Shown here piece after piece: positions 54,272-64,000 of a stretch of 64,000 bases of DNA. Position 1 is the stretch's first letter; each line of letters opens with the position of its first letter. The DNA is taken from the NCBI GenBank assembly GCA_016931575.1, contig JAFGEO010000055.1, positions 1 to 64,000 on the forward strand, written 5' to 3'. The notes under the pieces are model-generated. The model saw only the letters and a list, made by a program, of their open reading frames with translations, had not been told where the DNA came from and made no database searches. Origin of the DNA: Bacteroidales bacterium. GTDB taxonomy: Bacteria; Bacteroidota; Bacteroidia; Bacteroidales; UBA10428. The position numbers were made by a program, and so were the translations under genes.

Positions 54272-55054
54272 TCACAGGACCTCCAGCCCAGTTCCCTTCT
54301 CCAGAAAATCACATAATTCGCTCACAAACCTGGCTGCCGGCGATCCGTCGATAATGGCGTGATCGAATGAAAAAGAGAGGCACAGATGCTCCTGGTTTTC
54401 CAGCTTTCCATCGGTCAGGACAGGGCGATTTACCATGCCGCCAACCGTGAGCATAACTGTAGAAGAGCCATGGGGGATAAACCATCCGGAGTTTTTCCCG
54501 TTCATGCCAACGGCTGAAATGCATGCAACACCATACCGGATCTGCATGCCGATGTGTCCTGAAGCCAGGCTGAAAAAGCTGCTCATGAGAAAGTCAGGAA
54601 TATGGCGAACCCAATGCATTTTACCCAGACTGCCCAGTTCTTTACCCTGATGTGCCTGTGCTTCACGGATTTCCTCATGGATCTCCCGGAAGCTCTTTTT
54701 CTGGGCATTCTGAATTCCAAGGGGTTCGGGAACCAGCTCCCCCTTCAGCTTTCGTTCTACAAGGACCGATACGGTCACATCATCCAGCATGATCATCCTT
54801 TTACCTTTGCGAAAGGCGTTCATTTCAGGATGCTTTGCCAGTACCCGAGCAAGGCCATATACCAAAAATGCAGTAAACGACAGGCTCTCCCCATGTTTTG
54901 CCTTATGTTCCCGGAGAATACTGCGTGGATAGCTGACATTAATTTCCGTGAGACTATGGATCATATGTTTTTTACCGGTGGTGCGAATAGAGACGCCCAC
55001 CATTTTTCGATTAAAGCTTAAAGGTATTTTTTGATAGCCTCGTTTCTTCTTCAT
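54272..55054 (-). CDS. Stand-alone 2-oxoacid dehydrogenase acyltransferase (E2) catalytic domain protein, no lipoyl domain
   Basis: 'LSFTAFLVYGLARVLAKHPEMNA', 'LCLSFSFDHAIIDGSPAARFVSEL' (HxxxDG). Confidence 0.85.
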   Translation of the reverse strand: MKKKRGYQKIPLSFNRKMVGVSIRTTGKKHMIHSLTEINVSYPRSILREHKAKHGESLSFTAFLVYGLARVLAKHPEMNAFRKGKRMIMLDDVTVSVLVERKLKGELVPEPLGIQNAQKKSFREIHEEIREAQAHQGKELGSLGKMHWVRHIPDFLMSSFFSLASGHIGMQIRYGVACISAVGMNGKNSGWFIPHGSSTVMLTVGGMVNRPVLTDGKLENQEHLCLSFSFDHAIIDGSPAARFVSELCDFLEKGTGLEVL

Positions 55055-55149
55055 GCCTTAGAGGTGATTTTTTGATTTTCAAAGGTAAACCCTTTCCGGG
55101 AACAGCATGTTTGACAATTGTCAAAAAAAGGGATTTACGCTGGGTTTCC

Positions 55150-55719
55150 TTAAACAGGTGATTTGCGGATCCTGCTCAGCGTCGCAATATCCATGCCCAG
55201 GTACGATGCAATATGCCCGATGGGGACCACCCTGGAAAGTTTCGGGTAGCGTTTACAAAAATCCGAATATCGCTCTGCAGCCGACATGGTCTGAAATTGA
55301 AGACTCCTTTCCGAAAGCTTTTTGTTTTTCAACTCGCTCACATCTTTACAAACCTTTTGCCAGGCGGGGAGCTTTTCCTGAAGCGCCACGTAATCCTTTT
55401 GCAGTAATATAATCAGTTCGCTGGGGATGTAAGTCTGGACAGATTCTTCAGCAGGTTTCAGATCATTGAAGCTATCAGGAAGTATTATGACGGTCCCCGG
55501 AACAAAAAACTGGCAGGTGATCTCCCGGCCATCCTCATGGTCCCTAAAGCTGCGAAGTATACCTGTTCTGACATAAGCCAGCCGGTCGCATACCTCTCCG
55601 TGCCGGCAGAAAAATTCGCGCGATTCAAGTGTTTCAGCTGTAAAGTGGGAGATACTTATTTTCCAGTCGGTTTCAGTAAAGCCATAATGACCGGTAAGGA
55701 TGTCTTTAAAACTACTCAT
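55150..55719 (-). CDS. Crp/Fnr family transcriptional regulator (cNMP-binding domain)
   Basis: 'RHGEVCDRLAYVRTGILRSF', 'SAAERYSDFCKRYPKLSRVVPIGHIASYLGMDIATLSRIRK'. Confidence 0.88.
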   Translation of the reverse strand: MSSFKDILTGHYGFTETDWKISISHFTAETLESREFFCRHGEVCDRLAYVRTGILRSFRDHEDGREITCQFFVPGTVIILPDSFNDLKPAEESVQTYIPSELIILLQKDYVALQEKLPAWQKVCKDVSELKNKKLSERSLQFQTMSAAERYSDFCKRYPKLSRVVPIGHIASYLGMDIATLSRIRKSPV

Positions 55720-55827
55720 AGACAGGCATTTTGCGGTTAGGGGTTTAACTTTCTCTGTACTTTAATAGCTGTAAGAGTCAGGAATAGATTTGTTGGCAAT
55801 ATGGTATTTCTTTTCATTCCGGATAAT

Positions 55828-56634
55828 CTATCGGTTGATATTCCCGGCGCCACCCCAATCGCGGAGTATGAGGGATGCAGCCAGGGCACCTTCATACATG
55901 GCCCGGGGAATGTCCCTGTGCCGGAAATAATTCAGGGAAAAAGCCGCCTGGTAACAATCTCCGCATCCGGTAGTATCTATGACTTTATCCACCGGGAGGG
56001 CGGCTTGATGATAGCTCTCACCCTGCAAGAATGCGCAGCTTCCTGCTGCCCCCAGGGTAACTACTACCAGTTTCCCGGTTTCATTAGCCAGCGCCTGATA
56101 TCGGTCAAGAAGCTCCGGTCTGGCTGCAATAAAGGCAATATCCGTGTAAAGTAGGGTATCGTCCATTGAAAGTCCGTTTTCAATATCCAGGTAATCCACC
56201 GTAAGGAACTGTGTAGCTTTTTTCCTTCGGATCATTTCGGGAAAATTGGGATTATTGCCCGGCATGGCGATTAGGTCCTGACCGGAAACGAACCGCCAGT
56301 CCTCTTCCGAAAGCAGAAAAGTCTCATAGACGCCCCCATTCCACGTTCCTTCGATGCCAAATCGTTCGCCGGTTTCATCCACGAACAGTTGGTTGCTGGC
56401 GGTTGAACCCGGCTTGCTGTATATTCGACGGCTATCTATGCCGGCTTTCTCCAGGAATTCAAGGATCATCTCAGCGTACAGGTCCTTACCTACACAGGCA
56501 ATCATTGAAATGTCTGAATCCGGGTCTAGTTGTTTCCACATGGCTGCCAGGTTCAGGGAATTTCCGCCGATGCAGGTTTTTTGTATCTGAGGGTAGTAAT
56601 CCACACAGCAGGTTGTCAGAGCCAGGAGTTTCAT
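55828..56634 (-). CDS. PfkB family carbohydrate kinase (FrlD-like)
   Basis: 'CIGGNSLNLAAMWKQL', 'KVIDTTGCGDCYQAAFSLNYF'. Confidence 0.85.
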   Translation of the reverse strand: MKLLALTTCCVDYYPQIQKTCIGGNSLNLAAMWKQLDPDSDISMIACVGKDLYAEMILEFLEKAGIDSRRIYSKPGSTASNQLFVDETGERFGIEGTWNGGVYETFLLSEEDWRFVSGQDLIAMPGNNPNFPEMIRRKKATQFLTVDYLDIENGLSMDDTLLYTDIAFIAARPELLDRYQALANETGKLVVVTLGAAGSCAFLQGESYHQAALPVDKVIDTTGCGDCYQAAFSLNYFRHRDIPRAMYEGALAASLILRDWGGAGNINR

Positions 56635-56758
56635 GATAGTCGTTTACGCAATATTAAGGAACGTAGCACAAATCCTGAGCATAAATAATTGCATAATTTT
56701 GGGTAAAAGGAGCGAATGAGGATATTGCTTGTTACAAATCACCCTCTGATGATCCGGG

Positions 56759-57256
56759 TTAATAGATGAGTTTTTCTTTTCTCATGATCTGGCAGGCCCT
56801 TTCCGTTTCAGCATGACCGCTGTCCGCTGCATCAGGCAGTATGATAAGCTTTCGTCTTTTTTTTCCTTTTGGTGTTTTGAAGATAAATTTCACAGTAGCA
56901 CGGCTGATACCCTTTATACCAGGCTTTAACCTGACCCGTATGATCATGTTACGGTCAATTTTAATGATTTTTGATCTGATCAGGTTGATCATCATATTGA
57001 TGATCCTGTATAGTGCAATGACAGCCAGAATGATGGCAGGTGTAATCCTGTTAATGGTTGCCAGGTACAAACCGCCGAATAAGAGCAGGAAAATCAACAG
57101 GAAATCCAGGATAGGACGCCACCAGCTTATTTTTAGGAGATTAGATTTGGGTTCATCTTCGATTTTACCATTGCTTGTGAATAGGATCTGGTCCGGCAAG
57201 ATGTGACAATATCCGCTTTTAACTCTGAATTTATTATCGTTATGTGTGGAATCCAT
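56759..57256 (-). CDS. Hypothetical membrane protein
   Basis: 165 aa with two TM segments. Confidence 0.6.
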   Translation of the reverse strand: MDSTHNDNKFRVKSGYCHILPDQILFTSNGKIEDEPKSNLLKISWWRPILDFLLIFLLLFGGLYLATINRITPAIILAVIALYRIINMMINLIRSKIIKIDRNMIIRVRLKPGIKGISRATVKFIFKTPKGKKRRKLIILPDAADSGHAETERACQIMRKEKLIY

Positions 57257-57704
57257 GAGGTGATCCTGTGCGTTAGGGATTCAGGTTTATAGGGTATTAG
57301 TTACTAAGTGAGTGCTGCCTTTTTAAGTCGTATTTCTTTTTTATTCCGGGAAATTCCTGCACAAAGATAAAGGAACATTTTGTAAAAAAAATGCTTGAAA
57401 ATTACTCCGGAGCAACACAGATTCAGGTTTTCCAAGGAAGTGTATTAATTTCACTTGTCATGTCTCAGACCTGAAGAGTCTGGTTGAAATTCTCTTCCCC
57501 AAATCTATGAATTATTCTTGTGAAAAGCTTGAAAGCCGATCCTTTATAAAGTCCTGCTCTCACTATTTCATAATAATATACCAGCGATAATGTTGCGGGC
57601 TTTTATTAAGTAAGTTAATTTAATAAACAGGCTTTCACAGGTTATTCGGAGGTTAAGGTAGTCAACTCAGCTATTTCGAAACGAGATTACATAGCAGTAA
57701 TTTC

Positions 57705-57712
57705 TATCTTTG
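57705..57712 (+). promoter_or_regulatory. Candidate -7 box (TATCTTTG) upstream of the GH9 gene
   Basis: Exact TAnnTTTG match 36 nt before the ATG. Confidence 0.4.
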
Positions 57713-57747
57713 GATCCTGATAGTATTGATAACAAAACCATAAACTG

Positions 57748-59805
57748 ATGAATCAATTCCGGAGATTTTTTGTCTCAATCCTCCTTGGGCTAAGCATACA
57801 AACCTGCATTTTTGCCCAGCTTACGCTGCAGGACATTCATACTGCTTCAGACCAGATTCTGGTCCTGCTTTTTACCAGTCCTGAGTATAACCTGGATGAT
57901 CTCAATACAGATGATATTTCAGCCTGGACGGTTAACGGAAAGCCGGCAAAAGCTCTGTTTCGGTCTTCGGCACATGCCGAGGGCGCGGAGCATTTTGTAT
58001 ACCTCGAAACTGATCGGTTTGAGACCGGCAAAAGCTATGCTATTCAAACGCCCTATGGAAACGGGGACATTGTCTTTGATGCGAAGGAGATCCTGTGTGA
58101 ATCAATTAAAACTAATCAAGCCGGATACAGTGCATTATCAAATGTCCGGTATGCGAATTTTGCTATTTGGACCGGCACCGGAGGGGGCAGAAAAATTGAC
58201 GGTGTTGTTCCCGGCTATGAAGTCATTGATCAACATTCCGGGGAAGTAGTTCTCCGGGGAACCATGGAGGAGTTGGGGCAGGATGACTCTTCCGGTGATT
58301 TTGTCTATCGCATAGATCTTTCCGAAGTCAGCGAAGGGGGACCATACAAAATTGTAGTTGAAGGCTACGGTTCATCCTGGCCCTTTGGGATTGGTGACGA
58401 GTTTTCCAGGAAGCTGGCATATACCATTTTCAGGGCGCAGTATCTGCAGCGCTGTGGTTGTCCCATTGAAAAACCGGCTATTCGAAAGAAAGCCTGTCAT
58501 TCCCTGGTCTATGATGTCGACGGACCAATAGGCGAAGCCAATATTGAAGTGCTTGGGAATGAACCGCACTTCAGTTGCTACGGGGGGTATCATGATGCCG
58601 GTGATGCTGATCGCCGGGCCTACCATATTGTCAATCCTATCGTGAACCTGATGATTTATGAGGCCTTCCCGGAATATTTTTTCGACGGGCAGTATGATAT
58701 TCCCGGAGAGTTTGATGAGGAGTATACCATCCTGAGCTATACCAATGACATTCCCGATATTCTGGATGAGGCTGCATGGGGTACCCTGGTATGGGAGTAC
58801 CTGCAAAATCCGGATGGCAGCATTCACTTTGGAACTGAGACAAAAGGTTATCCCGATCCATTTGATGCGCCCATGGATCAGGATGACAAGATGTATGGAA
58901 CAGTAAAAACTGACCCACGCGCTACCTGTACCGGTGCGGGATTATTTATGCATCTCGCCCGTTTGATAGCGCCTTACGATTCCGCACATTCAGTAAAACT
59001 TGTTGAGCGGGCAGAAAGAGCCATGTCAGCAGGACAAGAGGATATGCAGGATCCGGAGAAATTGTACTATTCTATTCAAAAATATCTTCTTACAGGGGAT
59101 GAGACCTCGCACAACATGATTCGTGAGCTATACACCATTGTCGATTCGATGGAATATCATATTTTCCGCACACAGGGCTATTCACTTAACGATATCCATT
59201 TCGATAACCCTGCTTACTTGTTTAGTTATGTCATTGAAAAAGAAAGACCCACGGATCAACATATCGTTGAATATTTTAAAAATGCTCTCAGGGCAACTGC
59301 CGATCGTAACCTGGAAATTCTGAACCAGACTGCATATCCTGTCGGAGCGATAAAAGGTGATGGTTGGGGGCGCTATGTGCGTCAGCCCATGTATGCAGGA
59401 GCTCCTATGCTCTGCTGGAGCCTTACTGGTGAACAGAAGTATGTTGATGGAGCATCGCAGTTGATGGATTACAAACTGGGACTGAATCCTTTAGGAATGA
59501 GTTATGTTACCGGACTGGGATTTCATTCACCCCATAATCCTCACGACAGGGAAAGTGCTTATACCAAAAAAACCGGCCTTGGACTTAAACCCGGAATCAC
59601 CATTTTTGGTCCCGGTATTGCCGGAGGGTGGTACAAGCCAAAGATATTGCCCCCGGTTGATCAACGTGCCACTGAGCGTATCTTTGACGACGATCTCAGG
59701 TTGATCTATTACACAGAGTTTACCATCTTTGAAACCATGAGTCATGACGCATTATATACTGTTTTGGCAGGAGGTGGAAAGTGGAACGGGCAGGATCCCT
59801 ATTAG
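57748..59805 (+). CDS. Glycoside hydrolase family 9 protein (cellulase-like) with N-terminal Ig-like domain
   Basis: 'ESIKTNQAGYSALSNVRYANFA', 'CHSLVYDVDG', 'GGYHDAGDADRRAYHIVNPIVNLM', 'DIPDILDEAAWGTLVWEYLQNPDG', 'YVDGASQLMDYKLGLNPLGMSYVTGLGFHSPHNPHDRES'. Confidence 0.93.
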   Translation: MNQFRRFFVSILLGLSIQTCIFAQLTLQDIHTASDQILVLLFTSPEYNLDDLNTDDISAWTVNGKPAKALFRSSAHAEGAEHFVYLETDRFETGKSYAIQTPYGNGDIVFDAKEILCESIKTNQAGYSALSNVRYANFAIWTGTGGGRKIDGVVPGYEVIDQHSGEVVLRGTMEELGQDDSSGDFVYRIDLSEVSEGGPYKIVVEGYGSSWPFGIGDEFSRKLAYTIFRAQYLQRCGCPIEKPAIRKKACHSLVYDVDGPIGEANIEVLGNEPHFSCYGGYHDAGDADRRAYHIVNPIVNLMIYEAFPEYFFDGQYDIPGEFDEEYTILSYTNDIPDILDEAAWGTLVWEYLQNPDGSIHFGTETKGYPDPFDAPMDQDDKMYGTVKTDPRATCTGAGLFMHLARLIAPYDSAHSVKLVERAERAMSAGQEDMQDPEKLYYSIQKYLLTGDETSHNMIRELYTIVDSMEYHIFRTQGYSLNDIHFDNPAYLFSYVIEKERPTDQHIVEYFKNALRATADRNLEILNQTAYPVGAIKGDGWGRYVRQPMYAGAPMLCWSLTGEQKYVDGASQLMDYKLGLNPLGMSYVTGLGFHSPHNPHDRESAYTKKTGLGLKPGITIFGPGIAGGWYKPKILPPVDQRATERIFDDDLRLIYYTEFTIFETMSHDALYTVLAGGGKWNGQDPY

Positions 59806-59999
59806 CCGGATCTGTTCAAATTTCCGGAAGGATTGATCCCGTCTGGAAATAAAAGTCTATATTTAGCGTACTATCTCAAGTTGCTACAATTCATAAATAA
59901 TACCCTGAGGCGTTTGATATTTGCCGCTGATTATGAGAATATAACATGAAACATACTTAAAATAACTCTGATTAAGCAATACATTAAAAAGTTCACATT

Positions 60000-60893
60000 A
60001 TGAAGAAAAATTGGTTATTACTTGGTCTGATGCTGGTTGCGACGTTAATCGCATGTGATTCCGGCTCAGATTCAAAAAGTTCTAAAAAGGATGAGGATAA
60101 ATCCATGCCCTCCCTGGAGATTGGTGAAGTATCCGATGAGCCCGTGCTCCTGCGGTATAAATTTACTCCCGGTGAAAGGGTAAATTATGACTATACAATG
60201 CTGATGGAGATGGATCTTGGAGGTTATGGCGAAATGGAAATGGATATGGCATTTAACGGGTACTATGATGTGGATACGGTTTACCCCGATGGATATGCGC
60301 TTGTTATGATGTATATCAAAAAGGTGAAATTCGATATCTCAGGCATGCCGGGAATGGAGGTAAACTATGATTCTGATAAAAAATCGGATCGTTCCAATCA
60401 GGAATATTACCAGATGAACGAACTGCTTGATGAAGCAGTACCTACCCTGGTTTCATCTCTTGGAGAAGTTGGTGATCTTGATGCTAACCCTCATTCAAGA
60501 ACGTTTGCCGCTGCCAGCTCCCTGCTTAATAATGAGCAATTTCAGAACCTGATCGACGGATCCTTTCAGCAGTTAAGCCTGGATTCAATCCGTACCGGGG
60601 AGAAATACGAAGGGGGCCAGTTAAAAATTGGGAACTCAATGAACATGGATATGGATTTCAAAGGATCTTACCTTGTAAAAGCCGTTTCAAAGGATAAAAA
60701 GATTGCTGTCCTTAAGCCGATCGTCGAACTCACCGGGGAGTCGATCAAGGATGTAGATATGGATGGTGAGATTATATTCAACGTGGAAAGGGGAAATGTT
60801 GATGAATCATACATAAAGGCTGACTTTGATATGGAAATGGAAGGGCAGAGCTTTACTTCAAAGGTAAAACTAACCTACAAGTCCGATTCATAG
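60000..60893 (+). CDS. Hypothetical lipoprotein (possibly DUF6263-like)
   Basis: 297 aa, lipobox 'LVATLIACDSGSD'; 'LLRYKFTPGERVNYDYTMLMEMDL'. Confidence 0.7.
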   Translation: MKKNWLLLGLMLVATLIACDSGSDSKSSKKDEDKSMPSLEIGEVSDEPVLLRYKFTPGERVNYDYTMLMEMDLGGYGEMEMDMAFNGYYDVDTVYPDGYALVMMYIKKVKFDISGMPGMEVNYDSDKKSDRSNQEYYQMNELLDEAVPTLVSSLGEVGDLDANPHSRTFAAASSLLNNEQFQNLIDGSFQQLSLDSIRTGEKYEGGQLKIGNSMNMDMDFKGSYLVKAVSKDKKIAVLKPIVELTGESIKDVDMDGEIIFNVERGNVDESYIKADFDMEMEGQSFTSKVKLTYKSDS

Positions 60894-60914
60894 GAACTCT
60901 TTTGGAAAAGATCT

Positions 60915-60957
60915 CGAACTGTGGTTGAGTTTCCCTAATTCAGCCACAGTTCTTTTT
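60915..60957 (+). terminator. Rho-independent terminator downstream of the 60000-60893 lipoprotein gene
   Basis: GAACTGTGGTTGA...TCAGCCACAGTTCTTTTT stem-loop. Confidence 0.8.
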
Positions 60958-61031
60958 CAATTACATAAATTGTAAAAACCTATGGGCCGTCTGACTGCGG
61001 CAACTATTTCCTGTACAAAGGATCAGGAGTT

Positions 61032-62702
61032 TCATTCCGGTTCAAAGTTTTCTTTCGATAAATACTGGTAAACTCCATTGGTCCACCCGAAACCATCCTG
61101 ATTAGGGTATTCTCCTCCACTACCCTTGGCCTCTGTGTCTTCAACATTGTATTTTTCAAGAAGTTTATAACTGCGATAATATTCTTTTTCTACAAGCCTG
61201 AGCCAACGGCTTTTTATGGTATCGGCCAGCTGGTAGTATCCATAGTTCCTAAGCCCCCGGATGGTCATCCATTGCAGGGGTGCCCATCCATTTGGGGCGT
61301 CCCACTGTTCCCCGGTGTGGTTAAGGCTTGCGACGACACCACCGGGCTTCAGAAATTCTTCTTCAATATGCTGTGCAACAGCCAATGCCTGTTCGGGTGT
61401 GGCAATATTAAAAAACAGGGGGTAAACCCCGGCCAGGGACATTACCGGGGTATGCCCGCCGGTGATAAAATCATAATCCATGTAGAATTCTTTGTCAGCA
61501 TTCCAGCAATACTGTTGGATAGCCTGCTTGCGTCTGGCAGCCTTCTCGGTATATTCCAACGATCTGAGACTATCCTTTTTCAGGGTATAGGTCCTGGCAA
61601 GGCTTAGCTCCAGATGGTATAATAAGGCATTCAGATCAACCGGGATGATATCCAGGGTATGGATTGCCGAAAGGCTATACCTGCCGCTTGAATCCGGTGA
61701 GATCCAGCGGCTGGAAAAATCCCAACCTGACTCGGCAGCAGCCCGAAGCTGGGGAAATATGAACGGTCTATTTGCAGAATTATCGTTTTGACCAACTTCC
61801 CTGGCAGTAGCCAGGTCTTCGCGAAAGCTTTCCGGACGGGGTGTCCCGGTTCCGCTCCAGTAACGGTTCAGGATGTTCTTTTCATCGAGCCGGATGACAT
61901 GCCTGTATTGCCTGCAGTCAGAGGAAAGTTCTCCGACTCCCTGCATCCAGAATGTGTATTCCTTCTCCAGTGCATCCAGGTAGTGAGCATATACATTTTC
62001 ACCTTCCCTGGTAGCCAGGATTTCAAGCATCAGCGAAAAAAATGGAGGTTGGGAGCGCTCAAGGTAATAACTCCGGTTCCCATTGGGAATATGTCCGAAA
62101 GTGTCCAGTAAGCAGGTGAAATTTTCGATCATATTGCGGATGATGGTGTATTTCCCGTCAACCATTAGTCCAAGCATGGTGAAGTACGAATCCCAGTAAT
62201 AGATCTCTCTGAATCGGCCGCCCGGCACGATGTATGGGTAGGGAAGGGGGATCAGACTGCCACTCCCGAATGTATCGGCCGGTCGTTCCAGGTAATTCCA
62301 GAGCTGTGCAATGTGGATATTAATCTCAGATGAATCGCTGCTGTAGGTGTCGTCGTGTTCCGGAAGGATAAAATGGTCGGTCACGAATTTTTTCAGTATA
62401 CCAGGCCCTTCCTTGTTTTCGAGCTTGCCATATGCCTGGAGGATAGAATCTACCGGGTACTTTGGGATACAATCTACAAAGGTTTTACTGTCAGGAAATA
62501 TCTGGTCGCCAAGTTGGACGTCAATAAAGAGCTGCCCAAGGTCTTTATCCGGTTGATAGGCTGACTGGGCATTCAGTTCAGCCACCAGGGGCAAAAAGAG
62601 GAATAGGATCAGTAGGTTAAGTTTGACCGGGCGCTTTTGCATGATAAATTTCGTACTTTGTGCCATACAAAGGTAGGGCAGATTGCCGGTATTTCCATGC
62701 AA
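61032..62702 (-). CDS. treA: Trehalase, glycoside hydrolase family 37
   Basis: Both GH37 signatures: 'PGGRFREIYYWDSYFTMLGL' and 'QWDAPNGWAPLQWMTIRGL'; signal peptide; likely start at 62642. Confidence 0.95.
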   Translation of the reverse strand: MHGNTGNLPYLCMAQSTKFIMQKRPVKLNLLILFLFLPLVAELNAQSAYQPDKDLGQLFIDVQLGDQIFPDSKTFVDCIPKYPVDSILQAYGKLENKEGPGILKKFVTDHFILPEHDDTYSSDSSEINIHIAQLWNYLERPADTFGSGSLIPLPYPYIVPGGRFREIYYWDSYFTMLGLMVDGKYTIIRNMIENFTCLLDTFGHIPNGNRSYYLERSQPPFFSLMLEILATREGENVYAHYLDALEKEYTFWMQGVGELSSDCRQYRHVIRLDEKNILNRYWSGTGTPRPESFREDLATAREVGQNDNSANRPFIFPQLRAAAESGWDFSSRWISPDSSGRYSLSAIHTLDIIPVDLNALLYHLELSLARTYTLKKDSLRSLEYTEKAARRKQAIQQYCWNADKEFYMDYDFITGGHTPVMSLAGVYPLFFNIATPEQALAVAQHIEEEFLKPGGVVASLNHTGEQWDAPNGWAPLQWMTIRGLRNYGYYQLADTIKSRWLRLVEKEYYRSYKLLEKYNVEDTEAKGSGGEYPNQDGFGWTNGVYQYLSKENFEPE

Positions 62703-62771
62703 AGCACCGGCAGCTGTTAGCTTGTTACCCCAGAGTATGAAGGCAATCTGCTTTGGTTAACAAGCTCGATA

Positions 62772-63500
62772 TTATTTAGGCCGTGTGCTCCATTTAAAAG
62801 CAAACACACCCCCAACAATAAAAATAACTGCATAGGCCAGCACCCAGATCAGGTGTTCCGATACATCCAGCAGGCGTCCGCCGTATACCATGAACCTCAA
62901 AGCATCGGCAGCATGGGCAAAAGGCATAGCATATCCAACTGTTTTAAACACTCCACCCATCATTTCCAGTGGAGTCCAGATATTTCCAAAAAGGCTGGCG
63001 GCTGTAATAATGATGGAGCCCACACCCGATACCTGGCTGACAGTGAAGAAAGAACCCAGGATTAATCCTAAACCAATGCAGGTGATGCCGACCAGGAACA
63101 GGATCAGCAGGATTCCAGGGATATTGGCATAGTTGGCACCAATGGCATAGCCTGTAAGCAGGCATGAAGCAATCATTAGCAACGAAAGGGCAAGGAATGG
63201 CAGCAGATAGGCCAGAATGAAATCCAGGGGTTTCAGGGGGGTGGTTAAGAGCCTTAGTAAAAACGCACTCTGTTTATCTTTCGCCAAAAGGGTGGCTGAA
63301 AACATTAACAGAAAGGTGAAACTAAAAATGTTCACTACCGGTGCCAGTTCAGTAGGTGAAAATACGTGGAACCTGGTTCGTTCATAGATGGAAGCGAAGA
63401 GTAAAACCATGACCAGGGGTAAGGCTATGCCTAAGAGTACAGTCACCGGATCACGGAACAGCTCCTTGAAATTTCTTTTGGATAAGCTGAGGAATCTCAT
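62772..63500 (-). CDS. ABC-2 type transporter permease
   Basis: 242 aa, about 6 TM; 'FKELFRDPVTVLLGIALPLVMVLLF'; overlaps upstream ATPase gene. Confidence 0.9.
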   Translation of the reverse strand: MRFLSLSKRNFKELFRDPVTVLLGIALPLVMVLLFASIYERTRFHVFSPTELAPVVNIFSFTFLLMFSATLLAKDKQSAFLLRLLTTPLKPLDFILAYLLPFLALSLLMIASCLLTGYAIGANYANIPGILLILFLVGITCIGLGLILGSFFTVSQVSGVGSIIITAASLFGNIWTPLEMMGGVFKTVGYAMPFAHAADALRFMVYGGRLLDVSEHLIWVLAYAVIFIVGGVFAFKWSTRPK

Positions 63501-64000
63501 GACTCACCTCCCCGCTCAGTAAGTTCAATAAAGACCTCATCAAGGGTTGGTTCCCGAAGCTGGAGTCCTTCGATCTTCAGTTTTTTGGAGCGCAGATAAT
63601 CCATAATATCATAAATATCGAGCTCGTCTGCCTCAATGAAAAGGTTTGTATTGTCATTTCTGACCATCAGATTCTTTGCCTTCAAACCTTCAAGTACTTC
63701 AGGAATAATGATATCAGTGGTAATATGCAGGGACTGGCCTTTTCTGAATCGTTTTTTTAGCTCGAAAGATGTACCCTCGTCAATAATTTTTCCTGCCTTC
63801 ATAATGGCAATATGATCAGCCAGGGCATCGGCTTCCTCAAGATAATGTGTTGTAAGCAGAATGGTCTTCTCTCCCTTTAGCTTTTCGATATAGTTCCATA
63901 CTGATTTCCGGGCATGGGGGTCGAGGCCGATGGTTGGTTCGTCCAGAAAGACAATTTCGGGATCCGACATCAGCGCCATGGCGATACTCAACCGGCGTTG
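63497..64000 (-). CDS. ABC transporter ATP-binding protein, partial (N-terminus beyond the window end)
   Basis: 'QRRLSIAMALMSDPEIVFLDEPTIGLDPHARKSVWNYIEKLKGEKTILLTTHYLEEADALADHIAIM'; Walker B and H-loop present; frame stays open to the edge. Confidence 0.95.
   Translation of the reverse strand, partial: QRRLSIAMALMSDPEIVFLDEPTIGLDPHARKSVWNYIEKLKGEKTILLTTHYLEEADALADHIAIMKAGKIIDEGTSFELKKRFRKGQSLHITTDIIIPEVLEGLKAKNLMVRNDNTNLFIEADELDIYDIMDYLRSKKLKIEGLQLREPTLDEVFIELTERGGES

Noticed and set aside
57257-57747. About 490 nt intergenic gap as a possible ncRNA or CRISPR site
   Set aside because: Only a short weak hairpin (CAGAC...GTCTG) seen; no repeat-spacer pattern or recognisable RNA family.
58372-58827. 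151 aa minus-strand ORF
   Set aside because: Antisense within the GH9 gene; no domain features.

Overview
This 64 kb window reads as a Bacteroidota chromosome segment. Supporting signs are a T9SS C-terminal sorting domain, DUF5777/DUF5916-type proteins, many lipoproteins and TAnnTTTG-like promoter boxes. I found no convincing rRNA, complete tRNA, CRISPR array, transposase or prophage. Housekeeping content includes rsmA, mgtE, purH, an mreBCD-mrdA-rodA cell-shape operon, pgi, gpsA, rsgA, and a hisI/hisG pair. The standout locus is a complete co-directional aprBA-qmoABC set (38346-45285: APS reductase plus the Qmo membrane electron-transfer complex), followed by a YkgJ-type Cys-cluster protein. 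No sat or dsr genes occur in the window. Dissimilatory APS-reductase modules are not a standard feature of Bacteroidota. A second accessory locus is a tightly packed lipoprotein operon, CotH-like kinase / parallel beta-helix / CotH-like kinase (27555-32066). Other points of interest are a c-type cytochrome/DUF5777/YceI/OB-fold cluster, an MBOAT acyltransferase with a surface partner, isolated glycoside hydrolases (GH67, GH9, GH37), a non-fused HisI next to a long HisG-like protein, and a few small repeats and terminators. All family assignments come from reading motifs by eye; no database search was run.
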